A stretch of 64,000 nucleotides of DNA, from positions 45,634 to 109,633 of the forward strand of contig JAQTNV010000004.1 of assembly GCA_028713675.1 (NCBI GenBank), read 5' to 3'. Below, piece after piece: positions 25,772 through 34,754 of the stretch (the stretch's first letter is position 1; each line of letters opens with the position of its first letter). This DNA is from a bacterium (GTDB lineage Bacteria > Desulfobacterota > JAPLJL01). The notes under the pieces are model-generated. The model saw only the letters and a program-made list of their open reading frames with translations. It was not told the DNA's origin and made no database searches. The translations under genes and the position numbers were made by a program.

Positions 25772-26788
25772 ATGGACTGGGAGCAGAAGCTCGGAGAACT
25801 TGAATCCCAGGTCACAGAACTCCTGGCCCAGGCCGGAAAAGCCGAAGATTTTCTTCAAATCAAGCAGCGGTTTCTGGGCAAGCAGGGGGAAATCAGCAAC
25901 CTGCTGAAGGGAATTCGCGAGATTCCCCCCGAGTCGCGCCCGGTTTTCGGTCAGAGGGTAAATCAGACCAAGCAGTTGCTGGAGGAACGAATCGCCGAGG
26001 CGGCCCGCCAGGCCGAGAGCGGGCGGGCGCCGGGAAGCGGTGAAACCCTGGATCTCACCCTCCCGGGGGTCTGGAATCCGCCCGGGAGCATTCACCCGAT
26101 TGCCCAGGCCCTGGATGAAATCCGCGAAATCCTCGAGGACCTGGGTTTCCAGATCGCTGAAGGGCCGGAGATCGAAACGGATTATTACAATTTCGAGGCC
26201 CTGAACATTCCCAAGGGCCATCCCGCCCGGGACATGCAGGATTCCTTTTATATTGAGGATGAGATTGTGCTCCGGACCCAGACCTCCCCGGTCCAGATCC
26301 GGATCATGGAGAAGCAAAAGCCCCCGCTCCGGATCTATGCCCCCGGGCACGTTTACCGGCGGGATATGGATGTTTCCCATACCCCGATGTTCCACCAGGT
26401 GGAAGGTTTATGGGTTGACCGGGGAATAACTTTTTCCGACCTGAAGGGGGTATTGATGCTGTTCGCCGAGCAGCTTTTCGGCGAGGGTACCCCGGTGCGC
26501 TTCCGCCCCAGTTTTTTCCCATTTACCGAGCCGAGCGCGGAGATGGATATTGAATGTCATATGTGCCGGGGGAAGGGCTGCCGGGTCTGCGGAAATTCCG
26601 GCTGGCTGGAGATCCTGGGGTCCGGGATGGTCCACCCCGGGTTGTTTCGAAGGGTAGGATATGATCCCGCGGAATTCACCGGTTTTGCCTTCGGCATGGG
26701 CGTGGAGCGGATTGCCATGCTGAAATTCGGCATCAACGATATTCGCCTTTTCTTTGAGAACGATCTTCGCTTTCTTAAACAGTTTTAA
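25772..26788 (+). CDS. pheS: Phenylalanyl-tRNA synthetase alpha subunit
   Basis: 338 residues, standard length. N-terminal coiled coil (1-85), then the class II core: HPIAQALDEIREIL (motif 1), VYRRDMDVSHTPMFHQVEG (motif 2) and GMGVERIAMLKFGINDIR (motif 3). The CHMCRGKGCRVC segment near residue 255 is common in bacterial PheS. Forms the alpha2beta2 enzyme with PheT, 14 bases downstream. Confidence 0.97.
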   Translation: MDWEQKLGELESQVTELLAQAGKAEDFLQIKQRFLGKQGEISNLLKGIREIPPESRPVFGQRVNQTKQLLEERIAEAARQAESGRAPGSGETLDLTLPGVWNPPGSIHPIAQALDEIREILEDLGFQIAEGPEIETDYYNFEALNIPKGHPARDMQDSFYIEDEIVLRTQTSPVQIRIMEKQKPPLRIYAPGHVYRRDMDVSHTPMFHQVEGLWVDRGITFSDLKGVLMLFAEQLFGEGTPVRFRPSFFPFTEPSAEMDIECHMCRGKGCRVCGNSGWLEILGSGMVHPGLFRRVGYDPAEFTGFAFGMGVERIAMLKFGINDIRLFFENDLRFLKQF

Positions 26789-26802
26789 CCCAGGTATTTT
26801 CC

Positions 26803-29232
26803 TTGAAAATAAGTTTAAACATTCTCGGTAAGTTTCTGCCGGATTTAAGCAAACCTCCCGGGGAAATCGCCGAGGCGCTGACGATGGGGGGCCTCGAGGT
26901 CGAGGAAATCATTCCGGTCCGGGCCTATCCCTCCGGAACTACCGGGGTGGTGGTGGCCCAGGTCAACCTGGTGGAGAAGCACCCCCAGGCGGACCGCCTT
27001 TCGGTCTGCGAGGTGAATGACGGTCAGAACCTTCACCGGGTCGTCTGCGGTGCCCCGAACGTCAAGGCGGGAATAAAGTACCCCTTTGCCCGGATCGGGG
27101 CGAAACTTCCCGGCGGGGTTGAAATCAAAAAAGCGAAGATCCGGGGGATCGAATCCAGCGGGATGTTGCTCTCCAAGGCTGAGCTTGGAATCTCTGACGA
27201 TCACAGCGGAATCATGGAGCTTTCATCTGATGCTGAAATTGGCATTGATTTCAATGAATTAGAGAAAGATATTGATGTTATACTTGAAGTAAATGTGACC
27301 CCTAATCGTCCGGATTGCCTGAATCACCTGGGGATTGCCCGAGAACTATCGGTTTTGTCAGGGGTAAATTTTGTTCTTCCGCAGATTAAGCTAAAGGAAG
27401 AGGGACCGGACATCCTGGAATCCGCCCGAGTCGGTATTTTGGCCCCGGGAGCTTGTCCCCGCTACTGCGGCCGGGTGATCAGCGGGGTCAAAATCGGTGA
27501 GTCTCCGGCCTGGCTGAAAGAAGACCTGGGCCGGATCGGCCAGCGCTCGATCAACAATATCGTCGATGCCACCAATTACGTGCTTTTTCTTCTGGGCCAG
27601 CCTCTCCACGCGTTTGATCTGTCCCAGATTCAAGGCCGGGAGATTGTCATCCGGGAAACGCGAGCGGGAGAGAAACTGATCACCATTGATCATGCGGAAA
27701 GGGAGTTGCCTCCGGGGATCCTGGTGATCGCGGACCGGGAAAGGCCGGTCGCCCTGGCCGGGGTGATGGGAGGGGCGGAGACCGAGGTCCGGGACGATAC
27801 CAGTGAGATTTTCCTGGAAAGCGCCTGGTTCAATCCCCTGGCCATCAGGCAGAGTTCGAAAATGATGAAACTTTCGTCGGAATCCTCGCTCCGGTTTGCC
27901 CGGGGGGTGGACCCCGAGGGGGTGCCCCTGGCCCTGGATTACGCGGCCATGCTGATTCTCCAGATAGCCGGGGGGAAAATGGCCCGGGGGATGGTGGATT
28001 CCTATCCCGGGAAAAGGCCGGCCGAGAAGCTTTCGCTCGCGCTGAGCGAGATCAGCCGGGTCCTGGGGAATCCGCCGGTGAAAATCGAGGAAGCGGAACG
28101 GATCTTCAATTCCCTGGGTTTCCAGCCGGAAAAATCACCGGACGGAAGCCTGATCGGCGTGACCGTACCCTCTTTTCGTCATGATTTGAAGGAGCCGGTG
28201 GATTTAATCGAGGAAATCGCCCGGGTTTCCGGCTACGGCAGGATTCCGCCCACCTGGCCCGGGCTTCGGGCGGATCGCCGCAGCTTGAGCGGTTCGGAAA
28301 AGAAAAGCGTCAACCTGGAGAGGAAAGTCAGGGATCTGTTTTCCAGCCAGGGTTTCGCGCAGATTATTACCTATAGCTTTATTTCTCCGGAGGAAAACCA
28401 GATTTTTTCCACGGGCCCGGAGCTCAGGATCGCCAATCCCTTGAGTGACCAGATGGAAGTTATGCGCGGCTCACTTCTCCCGGGCTTGATCAGCACGGTC
28501 GTGCATAACCTGAGAAGGAAATTCAACGATCTGCGTTTTTTCGAGCTGGGCCGGACCTTCCGGCGCGAAGCCGGAAAAGGGACGGAAATCCGGGAAACCA
28601 GCCGGGTGGCGGGGGTGATCGCCCGGGTGGAGCCCCCGGAGGGATGGCGGGGCTGGCTGTCCGGGGAATTCGATCTCTATCACTTTAAAGGGATATTGGA
28701 AAATGTTTTCAGCGGTCTGAACGTGGAAAATCTCAGTTTCCGGGAAAAAACCAGCCAGGGTTTTGAGCCCGGTCTTTCCGGCGCGATAGTTTTGGATTCC
28801 CAGTTTGAGGCGGGCAGGTTCGGCCGGATCGCGGAATCGGTCCGGAAAAAATATGAGATCCACCCGGTGGTTTTCGCTTTTGAATTGGACCTGGATACGC
28901 TGCTTGCGCGGGGAATCCGTCCGAAAAAATTCTCCGCCTTTCCCCGGCATCCGGGGGTGGAGTGGGACATCGCTTTTTTCGTGAATGACTCGGTTACTTA
29001 CGATGAGATCAGAAATGTCATCCTGCAATCGGACTCGAACCTGATCAAGGATGCCAGGCTGATCGATCTTTATCGGGGGAAAGAACAGCTGGCGGCGGGA
29101 AAGAAAAGCATGGCCTTCCGGATTTATTATCTTTCCCCGGACCATACCCTGACCGACGAAGAGGTCCGGGCGGTCCATCGCCTGGTGGCGGAAAACCTCC
29201 GCCAGAAATTTTCCGCCATGATCAGGGAATAA
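26803..29232 (+). CDS. pheT: Phenylalanyl-tRNA synthetase beta subunit
   Basis: 809 residues from a TTG (KISLNILGKFLPDL). Domains: tRNA-binding EMAP-like fold (about 42-150), B3/B4 editing domain (about 210-385), B5 (about 405-475), a catalytic-like core (about 500-700) and the C-terminal ferredoxin-fold anticodon-binding domain (FPRHPGVEWDIAFFV to the end). Partner of PheS. Confidence 0.97.
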   Translation: MKISLNILGKFLPDLSKPPGEIAEALTMGGLEVEEIIPVRAYPSGTTGVVVAQVNLVEKHPQADRLSVCEVNDGQNLHRVVCGAPNVKAGIKYPFARIGAKLPGGVEIKKAKIRGIESSGMLLSKAELGISDDHSGIMELSSDAEIGIDFNELEKDIDVILEVNVTPNRPDCLNHLGIARELSVLSGVNFVLPQIKLKEEGPDILESARVGILAPGACPRYCGRVISGVKIGESPAWLKEDLGRIGQRSINNIVDATNYVLFLLGQPLHAFDLSQIQGREIVIRETRAGEKLITIDHAERELPPGILVIADRERPVALAGVMGGAETEVRDDTSEIFLESAWFNPLAIRQSSKMMKLSSESSLRFARGVDPEGVPLALDYAAMLILQIAGGKMARGMVDSYPGKRPAEKLSLALSEISRVLGNPPVKIEEAERIFNSLGFQPEKSPDGSLIGVTVPSFRHDLKEPVDLIEEIARVSGYGRIPPTWPGLRADRRSLSGSEKKSVNLERKVRDLFSSQGFAQIITYSFISPEENQIFSTGPELRIANPLSDQMEVMRGSLLPGLISTVVHNLRRKFNDLRFFELGRTFRREAGKGTEIRETSRVAGVIARVEPPEGWRGWLSGEFDLYHFKGILENVFSGLNVENLSFREKTSQGFEPGLSGAIVLDSQFEAGRFGRIAESVRKKYEIHPVVFAFELDLDTLLARGIRPKKFSAFPRHPGVEWDIAFFVNDSVTYDEIRNVILQSDSNLIKDARLIDLYRGKEQLAAGKKSMAFRIYYLSPDHTLTDEEVRAVHRLVAENLRQKFSAMIRE

Positions 29233-29404
29233 AAAATAAGAGCCAGAATTTTTAATCACGGATTGACCTGGGATGAAATTAGAGGTAAATGAATTCATCA
29301 GTTGCGGCTTAAGGAACCTGGAAACCAGACGGTCACGCCGGGATGGTGAAAAATCGGCAAGCCTGTGATAGATTCTAACTGTTAAACCCAGGAAGGGGGC
29401 CGAG

Positions 29405-29686
29405 GTGACGAAAGCGGAGATTGTCGAAAAAGTTTACGAGAAGATCGGGTTTTCCAAGAAGGAAACCGTGGCGATGGTCGATAACGTTTTCGATATCATC
29501 AGGGATACTCTCGCGGGCGGAGAAAAGGTGAAAATCGCCAACTTCGGCAACTTTGAGGTCAAGCAGAAAAAATCGCGGAGGGGGCGGAACCCGCAAACGG
29601 GGCAGGCGATGGAAATTTCGGCCCGGAGGGTGCTTTCGTTTAAGCCCAGCGTTATGCTGAAGCGGGAGCTCAACCGGAGGGCTTAG
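29405..29686 (+). CDS. ihfA: Integration host factor alpha subunit
   Basis: 93 residues from a GTG behind GAAGGGGG. The HU/IHF fold is clear: KAEIVEKVYEKIGFSKKE, FGNFEVKQKKSRRGRNPQTG (the DNA-inserting arm) and ARRVLSFKPS. The position after pheT and the ARRV-x-F-K-P ending favour IHF-alpha over HU. Its stop shares one base with the GTG start of the MerR gene. Confidence 0.92.
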   Translation: MTKAEIVEKVYEKIGFSKKETVAMVDNVFDIIRDTLAGGEKVKIANFGNFEVKQKKSRRGRNPQTGQAMEISARRVLSFKPSVMLKRELNRRA

Positions 29687-30105
29687 TGGCGGCGGAACTG
29701 CCGGATAAATTATATTTCAAAATTGGAGAAGTCAGCCGGATCAGCGGGGTCAAACCCTTTGTGCTTCGATACTGGGAGACGGAATTTTCGGGGTTGTCAC
29801 CCGAACGGAGGGGCTCCAAACAGAGACTGTACCGAAAGGAAGATGTTGAGCTGATCCTCCTGATCAAAAAGATGCTTTACCGGGACAGATTCACGATCGC
29901 GGGAGCGAAGCGGGTTCTGTCCGGGAAGCCGGTGGAAACGGCGCCGGCCGCCGCAGAGGAAGCAAAGGAAGACGAACGGGAGGAAAGCCGGAGAGCGGAT
30001 TTAAGGAAAAAAGACACGGAGCTAAAAACCTATCAGAATTTGTTAAAACAGGTTAGTAAGGAATTGCAGGAATTACGAAAGGTTTTGCAGGCACGAACAA
30101 AATGA
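29686..30105 (+). CDS. MerR-family transcriptional regulator
   Basis: 139 residues, GTG start overlapping the ihfA stop (TAGTG). The winged-helix N terminus (FKIGEVSRISGVKPFVLRYWETEF, residues about 11-34; SKQRLYRKEDVELI) is typical of MerR proteins. Residues 85-139 form a charged coiled coil and there is no metal or drug-binding Cys, so this belongs to the effector-less type found behind ihfA in many deltaproteobacteria. Target unknown. Confidence 0.9.
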   Translation: MAAELPDKLYFKIGEVSRISGVKPFVLRYWETEFSGLSPERRGSKQRLYRKEDVELILLIKKMLYRDRFTIAGAKRVLSGKPVETAPAAAEEAKEDEREESRRADLRKKDTELKTYQNLLKQVSKELQELRKVLQARTK

Positions 30106-30114
30106 AGCGGTAGG

Positions 30115-30191
30115 CGGGGCGTGGCGCAGTCTGGTAGCGTACCTGAATGGGGTTCAGGTGGTCGCCGGTTCGAATCCGGCCGCCCCGACCA
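30115..30191 (+). tRNA. tRNA-Pro(GGG)
   Basis: Acceptor CGGGGCG/CGCCCCG, anticodon stem CCTGA/TCAGG around loop ATGGGGT (anticodon GGG), T arm GCCGG-TTCGAAT-CCGGC and encoded CCA. It lies ten bases after the MerR gene, an order known from deltaproteobacteria. Confidence 0.95.
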
Positions 30192-30198
30192 ATTTAAA

Positions 30199-30240
30199 AA
30201 AGTTCAAAGCTCAAGGTTGAAAGTTCATAGGTTCAAAGGA
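30199..30240. repeat. Left 7-base array in surE leader
   Basis: Units AAAGTTC, AAAGCTC, AAGGTTG, AAAGTTC and decayed copies follow tRNA-Pro directly. They are the inverse of the array at 30,347-30,395, about 100 bases away. Confidence 0.65.
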
Positions 30241-30346
30241 ATAGGTGACCAAAGCTGATTTAAATTCTAAAAATAAAAACCCAGAGTAAAAATCATTCAA
30301 GTCCTGACGCAAAATCCATCTTCTTTTTTTCTTTTAATCCGGAAAT

Positions 30347-30395
30347 TTCTGAATTCTGAACCTTTGAGCTTTAAGTTTTGACCTTTGACCTTATT
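30347..30395. repeat. Right 7-base array immediately before surE
   Basis: Seven exact-length units: TTCTGAA twice, CCTTTGA, GCTTTAA, GTTTTGA, CCTTTGA, CCTTATT. It ends three bases before the surE ATG and occupies the place of the ribosome site. Confidence 0.75.
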
Positions 30396-30398
30396 TAG

Positions 30399-31172
30399 AT
30401 GCCTCCTTTAATCTTAGTTACCAACGATGACGGAATCGATTCCGACGGGATCCGGACCCTGGCGGAGGCCCTTAATCCGCTCGGCAGCGTTTATATTTTC
30501 GCTCCCGACCAGGAAAAAAGCGCGGTCAGCCATTCTCTGACCCTGCACCGGCCGCTGCGGCTGCTGAAAAAATCCGAAAGGATCTTCGCGATCAACGGGA
30601 CCCCGGCGGATTGCGTGAACCTGGGAATCCACTATCTCGGGCGCAAACCGGACCTCCTGGTCTCCGGGATCAACCGCGGCGAGAACCTGGGAGACGATAT
30701 AACTTATTCCGGCACCGTTTTCGGAGCGGTGGAAGGGGCGATTCAGGGAATCAAAAGCTTCGCGGTTTCACAGGCCCGCCCGAATTCGGAAGCCGGAGCT
30801 CATAATCCCGGCGACTGGGATTTCCGGACGGCGGGCCGGGCGGCCGCGAAAATCGCCCGGAAAGTCCTGGAAGATGATATCCTCCCTCCGGGAGCCTTGT
30901 TAAACGTCAATGTCCCGGCCCTGCCGGAAGATAAAATCAACGGCTTTCGAATCACGCGCCAGGGCAAAAAGACCTATCAGGAGGTTGTAGTCGAAAAGAC
31001 CGATCCGCGCGGGGTAAAATATTACTGGATCGGGGCGGACGGTCACGGCCAGATTGATTATGAAAACTCGGATATCCAGGTCGTTCATCAGGGCTATATT
31101 TCAGTTACCCCTCTGACTATTGACCTGACTCATTACCCGCTTTTGGAAAAGTTAAAGCAATGGCAAATATAA
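30399..31172 (+). CDS. surE: 5'/3'-nucleotidase SurE
   Basis: 257 residues. The N-terminal LVTNDDGIDSDGI carries the metal-binding Asp pair (DD) of the family; AVSHSLT, NGTPADCVNLG and SGINRGENLGDDITYSGTVF (in parts) complete the active site. It dephosphorylates nucleoside monophosphates and exopolyphosphate. No Shine-Dalgarno sequence is visible because a 7-base repeat array runs up to the start codon. The LysM/M23 lipoprotein overlaps its last 13 bases, recalling the surE-nlpD order of enterobacteria. Confidence 0.95.
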   Translation: MPPLILVTNDDGIDSDGIRTLAEALNPLGSVYIFAPDQEKSAVSHSLTLHRPLRLLKKSERIFAINGTPADCVNLGIHYLGRKPDLLVSGINRGENLGDDITYSGTVFGAVEGAIQGIKSFAVSQARPNSEAGAHNPGDWDFRTAGRAAAKIARKVLEDDILPPGALLNVNVPALPEDKINGFRITRQGKKTYQEVVVEKTDPRGVKYYWIGADGHGQIDYENSDIQVVHQGYISVTPLTIDLTHYPLLEKLKQWQI

Positions 31173-31945
31173 AAGTTCAAAGTTCAAAGCTCAAAGTTCA
31201 AAGTCGAAAAATCAAAATAAAATATTTTACGCTTTGCTCTCTGCTCTCTGCCCTTTGTTTGTTTTTGATTGCCTGCGGCACCCCTTACGGGGTTTATCAC
31301 CGGGTCAGACCCGGTGAAAATCTTTTCCGGATCTGCAAAACCTACGGGGTCACCCTGCAGGAAGTGGCGGAGATTAATAACATTACCGACGCGAGCCAGA
31401 TCAAAGCCGGTCAGAAAATATTTATTCCGGGAGCGAACGATCAGTTGACGGTAATTCTCCCGGAAGCTTCCCCGGAGAAAGAAAAAGAAGAGAAGGTCGA
31501 GGTGACCTCCATTCCCAGGAAGGAAATCGAGAAACCTGAGAAGTTTGAGAAACCGGACAAAATTCGCTTGCAGAAGGGATTATTCGACTGGCCGGTCCGG
31601 GGAAATATTACTTCTTCCTTCGGGGTGCGCGCAGGCAAAAACCATGACGGGATCGATATTCCGGCCAAATCGGGGACCCCGATCAAGGCCGCGGCGGCGG
31701 GAAAGGTGATTTTCAGCTCCGATGAGATCAGAAGTTATGGCAATCTGATCATTATTAAACATGAGGGCCGTTTTTCCACGGTCTATGCCCATAACCGTAA
31801 AAACCTGGTTAAAGAGGGGGAACTGGTGGAAAAGGGCCAGGTTATTGCCGAAGTGGGGGATACAGGGCGGGCTTCAACGGCCCACCTTCATTTTGAAGTC
31901 CGGGACGGGAAAAAGCCCCGGAACCCGGTATTTTTCCTTCCCTGA
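31160..31945 (+). CDS. LysM and M23-peptidase lipoprotein (NlpD-like murein hydrolase activator)
   Basis: 261 residues. After a basic, repeat-encoded N terminus, the signal peptide ends in a lipobox (LIACG). A LysM domain follows (residues about 49-93: YHRVRPGENLFRI to IFIPG), then a Glu/Lys-rich linker (about 100-138) and a LytM/M23 domain (about 142-261) with HDGIDI and HLHFE. Both metal-site motifs of active M23 enzymes are present, so it could be a true endopeptidase or, as NlpD, an amidase activator in cell separation. Overlaps surE by 13 bases. Confidence 0.92.
   Translation: MANIKVQSSKLKVQSRKIKIKYFTLCSLLSALCLFLIACGTPYGVYHRVRPGENLFRICKTYGVTLQEVAEINNITDASQIKAGQKIFIPGANDQLTVILPEASPEKEKEEKVEVTSIPRKEIEKPEKFEKPDKIRLQKGLFDWPVRGNITSSFGVRAGKNHDGIDIPAKSGTPIKAAAAGKVIFSSDEIRSYGNLIIIKHEGRFSTVYAHNRKNLVKEGELVEKGQVIAEVGDTGRASTAHLHFEVRDGKKPRNPVFFLP
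31172..31262. repeat. Two 7-base arrays in the lipoprotein signal-peptide codons
   Basis: AAAGTTC-type units (31,172-31,213; six units) encode the basic N terminus, and TGCTCTC-type units (31,235-31,262; four units) encode the hydrophobic core of the signal peptide. The two arrays are inverse in character (purine-rich versus pyrimidine-rich). Confidence 0.75.
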
Positions 31946-31962
31946 ACAGATAAAAACACATG

Positions 31963-32038
31963 TCCTTATTCTGTCATTCCGCACTTGATGCGGAATCCAG
32001 TTGTTTTTCTGGATCCCCGCTTTCGCGGGGATGACAGA
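31963..32038. repeat. Dispersed intergenic repeat with two hairpins
   Basis: TCTGTCATTCCGCACTTGAT to GGGGATGACAG: TCCGCACTTGATGCGGA and CCCCGCTTTCGCGGGG are perfect hairpins and the ends are inverse (CTGTCAT/ATGACAG). It opens the gene-free stretch 31,946-32,309, which otherwise holds the REP element at 32,066 and AT-rich sequence before hpt. Confidence 0.7.
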
Positions 32039-32065
32039 CGAAGGGATTGATTATCGTCGGAGTTG

Positions 32066-32187
32066 GTAGGGGCGGGGTTTACCTGTCCTGAGCCAAGTCG
32101 AAGGATCCCCGCCTGAAGAATCGTTTTTCCGGGAGGGCACGAGGCCCTACCCTACGAAAATCAATAAAATAATCAGCGGTCTTGCCG
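32066..32187. repeat. REP-like element with nested insertion
   Basis: It matches the element at 56,360-56,459 nearly base for base (GTAGGGGCGGGGTTTA, then GAAGAATCGTTTTTCC, GGGAGGGCAC and CAATAAAAT). About 25 bases containing CTGTCCTGAGC and AGTCGAAGGAT are inserted in the loop of the first hairpin. The inserted words themselves recur in other intergenic repeats. Confidence 0.7.
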
Positions 32188-32309
32188 AATGGAGTCTCAT
32201 CAGGGTCTAAGAGAATAAATTCTCTCGCCCTTCAACAATACTTACATCGTGTATTTGAAAACCTTCCGGGATTAGCGTAATTTATACCCAAGGCATTATC
32301 GGAGAAAAA

Positions 32310-32858
32310 ATGAAGAAGAAACGAGAGAACAAATCTTCTCGAGTCAAGATAATTTGCTTGATCAGCCACCGGCGGGTGGTCGCGCGGGTGAAAGCGCTGG
32401 CCCGGGAAGTTTCACGGGATTACCGGGGGAAAAATCCGCTTGTGCTCGGGATCCTGAAGGGATCTTTTATCTTCATGGCCGACCTGGTCCGGGAAATGAA
32501 TATCCCGGTTGAGTGCGGTTTTATCCAGGCTTCGAGTTACGGCCGGGGAACCGTGAGCTCGGGCAAAGTCAAAATTGCCGGCCTGGAAAAACTTCCCATC
32601 CGGGACCGGGAAATTATTTTGGTCGAGGACATCATCGATACCGGTTTAACCCTGAAGGAGATCAGCTGGATCCTGAAGAAAAATGGGGCCGGAAAAATAA
32701 AAATCTGCGCCCTCCTGGATAAACCTGCCCGCCGGAAAGCGGACATCCATCCGGATTACCTGGGTTTTACCGTCCCGGACCATTTCCTGGTTGGCTTTGG
32801 TCTGGATTGGGACGAGAAATACCGCGAACTGCCTTATGTTGGTTACATAAAAAAATGA
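32310..32858 (+). CDS. hpt: Hypoxanthine phosphoribosyltransferase
   Basis: 182 residues. VLGILKGSFIFMADL near residue 45, the PRPP loop LVEDIIDTGLTL near 108 and ALLDKPARRK near 138, then VGFGLDWDEKYRELPY, are all HPRT signatures. It salvages hypoxanthine and guanine to IMP and GMP. Adenine deaminase follows, so adenine can be funnelled through hypoxanthine into this enzyme. Confidence 0.95.
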   Translation: MKKKRENKSSRVKIICLISHRRVVARVKALAREVSRDYRGKNPLVLGILKGSFIFMADLVREMNIPVECGFIQASSYGRGTVSSGKVKIAGLEKLPIRDREIILVEDIIDTGLTLKEISWILKKNGAGKIKICALLDKPARRKADIHPDYLGFTVPDHFLVGFGLDWDEKYRELPYVGYIKK

Positions 32859-32885
32859 AGGTTCAAGGTTCACGGTTCAAGATTA
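32858..32885. repeat. Four-unit 7-base array after hpt
   Basis: AAGGTTC, AAGGTTC, ACGGTTC, AAGATTA begin at the last base of the hpt stop codon. Confidence 0.65.
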
Positions 32886-32928
32886 TTAAACCGACACTGA
32901 CACCTTTAAAGGAAAGGAATTATTAAAT

Positions 32929-32983
32929 GTAGGGGCGGGGTTTATCCCCGCCCGAGGAGGGAGGGGACGAGCCCCTCCCCTAC
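32929..32983. repeat. REP-like double hairpin
   Basis: GTAGGGGCGGGG-TTTAT-CCCCGCCC followed by GGAGGGG-ACGA-GCCCCTCC and CCCTAC. Same family as the elements at 32,066 and 56,360. It lies 30 bases upstream of the adenine deaminase start. Confidence 0.75.
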
Positions 32984-33013
32984 GGGAAACGGAATAATTG
33001 TAGGAGCAAGTAT

Positions 33014-34753
33014 ATGCGGAAAGTTAAAGGTAACGAATTGGCTGATCTGATTGCGGTGGCCAGGGGTGATGCTCCCGGGGACATCCTTTTGCAGGGAGGC
33101 AGGATCGTTGAGGTTTTCTCCGGGAAAATCATTCCGGCCGATGTCCTGATTTTCCAGGGCCGGATCGCCGGGGTTGGACAATACCCTCAGAAGGCCAAAA
33201 AGACAATAAAGCTAAAGGGTAAATTCATCCTGCCCGGCTTTATCGATGGCCATATCCATATTGAAAGCTCGCTGCTCGAACTTTCCGAGTTCGCCCGCTT
33301 GGCCGTCCGTTCCGGCACCACCGCCGTGGTCGCCGATCCGCACGAGATTGCCAACGTGCTGGGCATCCGGGGTGTCGATTACATGATCAGGGCCAGCCGC
33401 GGGCTTCCGGTGGACATATTTTTCACCATTCCCAGCTGTGTGCCCGCCACCGCGATGGAGACCAGCGGGGCGAACCTGGGCCCGAGGGAAATCGCCGCTT
33501 TGCTTTCTCGGGAAAGGGTTGTGGGCCTGGCGGAAATGATGAATTTCCCCGGCGTGATTTACGGCGATCCCCTGGTCCTGGCCAAAATTAAAGCCGCGAA
33601 AACGGCCGGCCGGGTGGTAGACGGGCATTCCCCCGGCCTGACGGGGAAAGGGCTGGCGGCATATACGGCGGCCGGGATCAAGTCCGATCATGAATGCACC
33701 AAAATTGAAGAGGCCCGGGAGAAACTCAGGGCGGGGATGATGATCATGATCAGGGAAGGTTCAGCGGCCAAGAATCTCAAGGGCCTGCTGGGTCTGGTGG
33801 ATTCCGGGAACGCGCACCGGTTCATGCTGGTTTCCGATGACCGGGATGCCGAGGACATGCGGGAGCAGGGCGAGGTGAACGCGGTTCTGGCTAGGGCGGT
33901 CAAACTGGGGCTGGACCCGGTTACGGCGGTGAGAATGGTTACGATCAACCCGGCCAATTACTTCGGCCTGGGCGATCGGGGGGCGATCGCTCCCGGTTAT
34001 CGCGCCGACCTGGTGATAACGAAGGACCTGAAGAAATTTATCCCGGACCTGGTTTATAAAGGCGGGTTCCTGGCCGCGGAACGCGGAAGAGTCAGGGTTC
34101 CGATTCCTGTCTACCGGGACCCGCGCGTCCGGGGGACAGTGCGGATCGGGAACATAACCGGGAAAACCTTTCGGATTCCCGACCGGGGAAAGAAGGTTAG
34201 GGTGATCGGGGTAATCCCGGACCAGATTGTTACCCGCTCGCTGGCGGTTGTCCCCCGGGTAAGGGAAGGGGAGATTGTTTCCGATCCCTCCCGGGACATT
34301 CTTAAGTTGGCGGTGATTGAACGTCATGGAAAAGGCGGCGGGATCGGCCTGGGTCTGGTCCAGGGCATCGGGATCAGGCGGGGAGCCCTGGCTTCCACCG
34401 TGGCCCATGATTCACATAACCTGATTATCGTCGGAGTGGAAGATCGGGACCTGGCCCTGGCGGCCGCGGCGATGAAAAAACAGGGCGGCGGTTACGTGGC
34501 GGTGGCGGGAGGAAAAATCCTGGCTTCCCTGCCTTTGCCGGTCGCCGGCCTGCTCAGCGAAGCCCGGGCGGAGGAGATCATCCTGGGGATGAAAAAGCTG
34601 AACCGGGCGGCCCGGGAACTGGGCTCGAAGCTTTCCCGGCCGTTCAGCACCCTGTCTTTCCTCGCGCTTCCGGTAATCCCCGAATTGAAGCTGACCGATC
34701 AGGGGCTCGTGGATGTCGGGAAGTTCCAGATAGTTTCACTTTATCAGGAATAA
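33014..34753 (+). CDS. ade: Adenine deaminase
   Basis: 579 residues, standard for the Ade/COG1001 type. The amidohydrolase metal motif is in PGFIDGHIHIESS (about residue 73), followed by VVADPHEIANVLG, VDGHSPGL, a SDHE segment and SDDRDAEDM; the C-terminal Ade domain includes RHGKGGGIGLG and AHDSHNLIIVG. It converts adenine to hypoxanthine. The TRIC gene starts one base after its stop, giving a purine-salvage context with hpt upstream. Confidence 0.95.
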   Translation: MRKVKGNELADLIAVARGDAPGDILLQGGRIVEVFSGKIIPADVLIFQGRIAGVGQYPQKAKKTIKLKGKFILPGFIDGHIHIESSLLELSEFARLAVRSGTTAVVADPHEIANVLGIRGVDYMIRASRGLPVDIFFTIPSCVPATAMETSGANLGPREIAALLSRERVVGLAEMMNFPGVIYGDPLVLAKIKAAKTAGRVVDGHSPGLTGKGLAAYTAAGIKSDHECTKIEEAREKLRAGMMIMIREGSAAKNLKGLLGLVDSGNAHRFMLVSDDRDAEDMREQGEVNAVLARAVKLGLDPVTAVRMVTINPANYFGLGDRGAIAPGYRADLVITKDLKKFIPDLVYKGGFLAAERGRVRVPIPVYRDPRVRGTVRIGNITGKTFRIPDRGKKVRVIGVIPDQIVTRSLAVVPRVREGEIVSDPSRDILKLAVIERHGKGGGIGLGLVQGIGIRRGALASTVAHDSHNLIIVGVEDRDLALAAAAMKKQGGGYVAVAGGKILASLPLPVAGLLSEARAEEIILGMKKLNRAARELGSKLSRPFSTLSFLALPVIPELKLTDQGLVDVGKFQIVSLYQE

Positions 34754-34754
34754 A

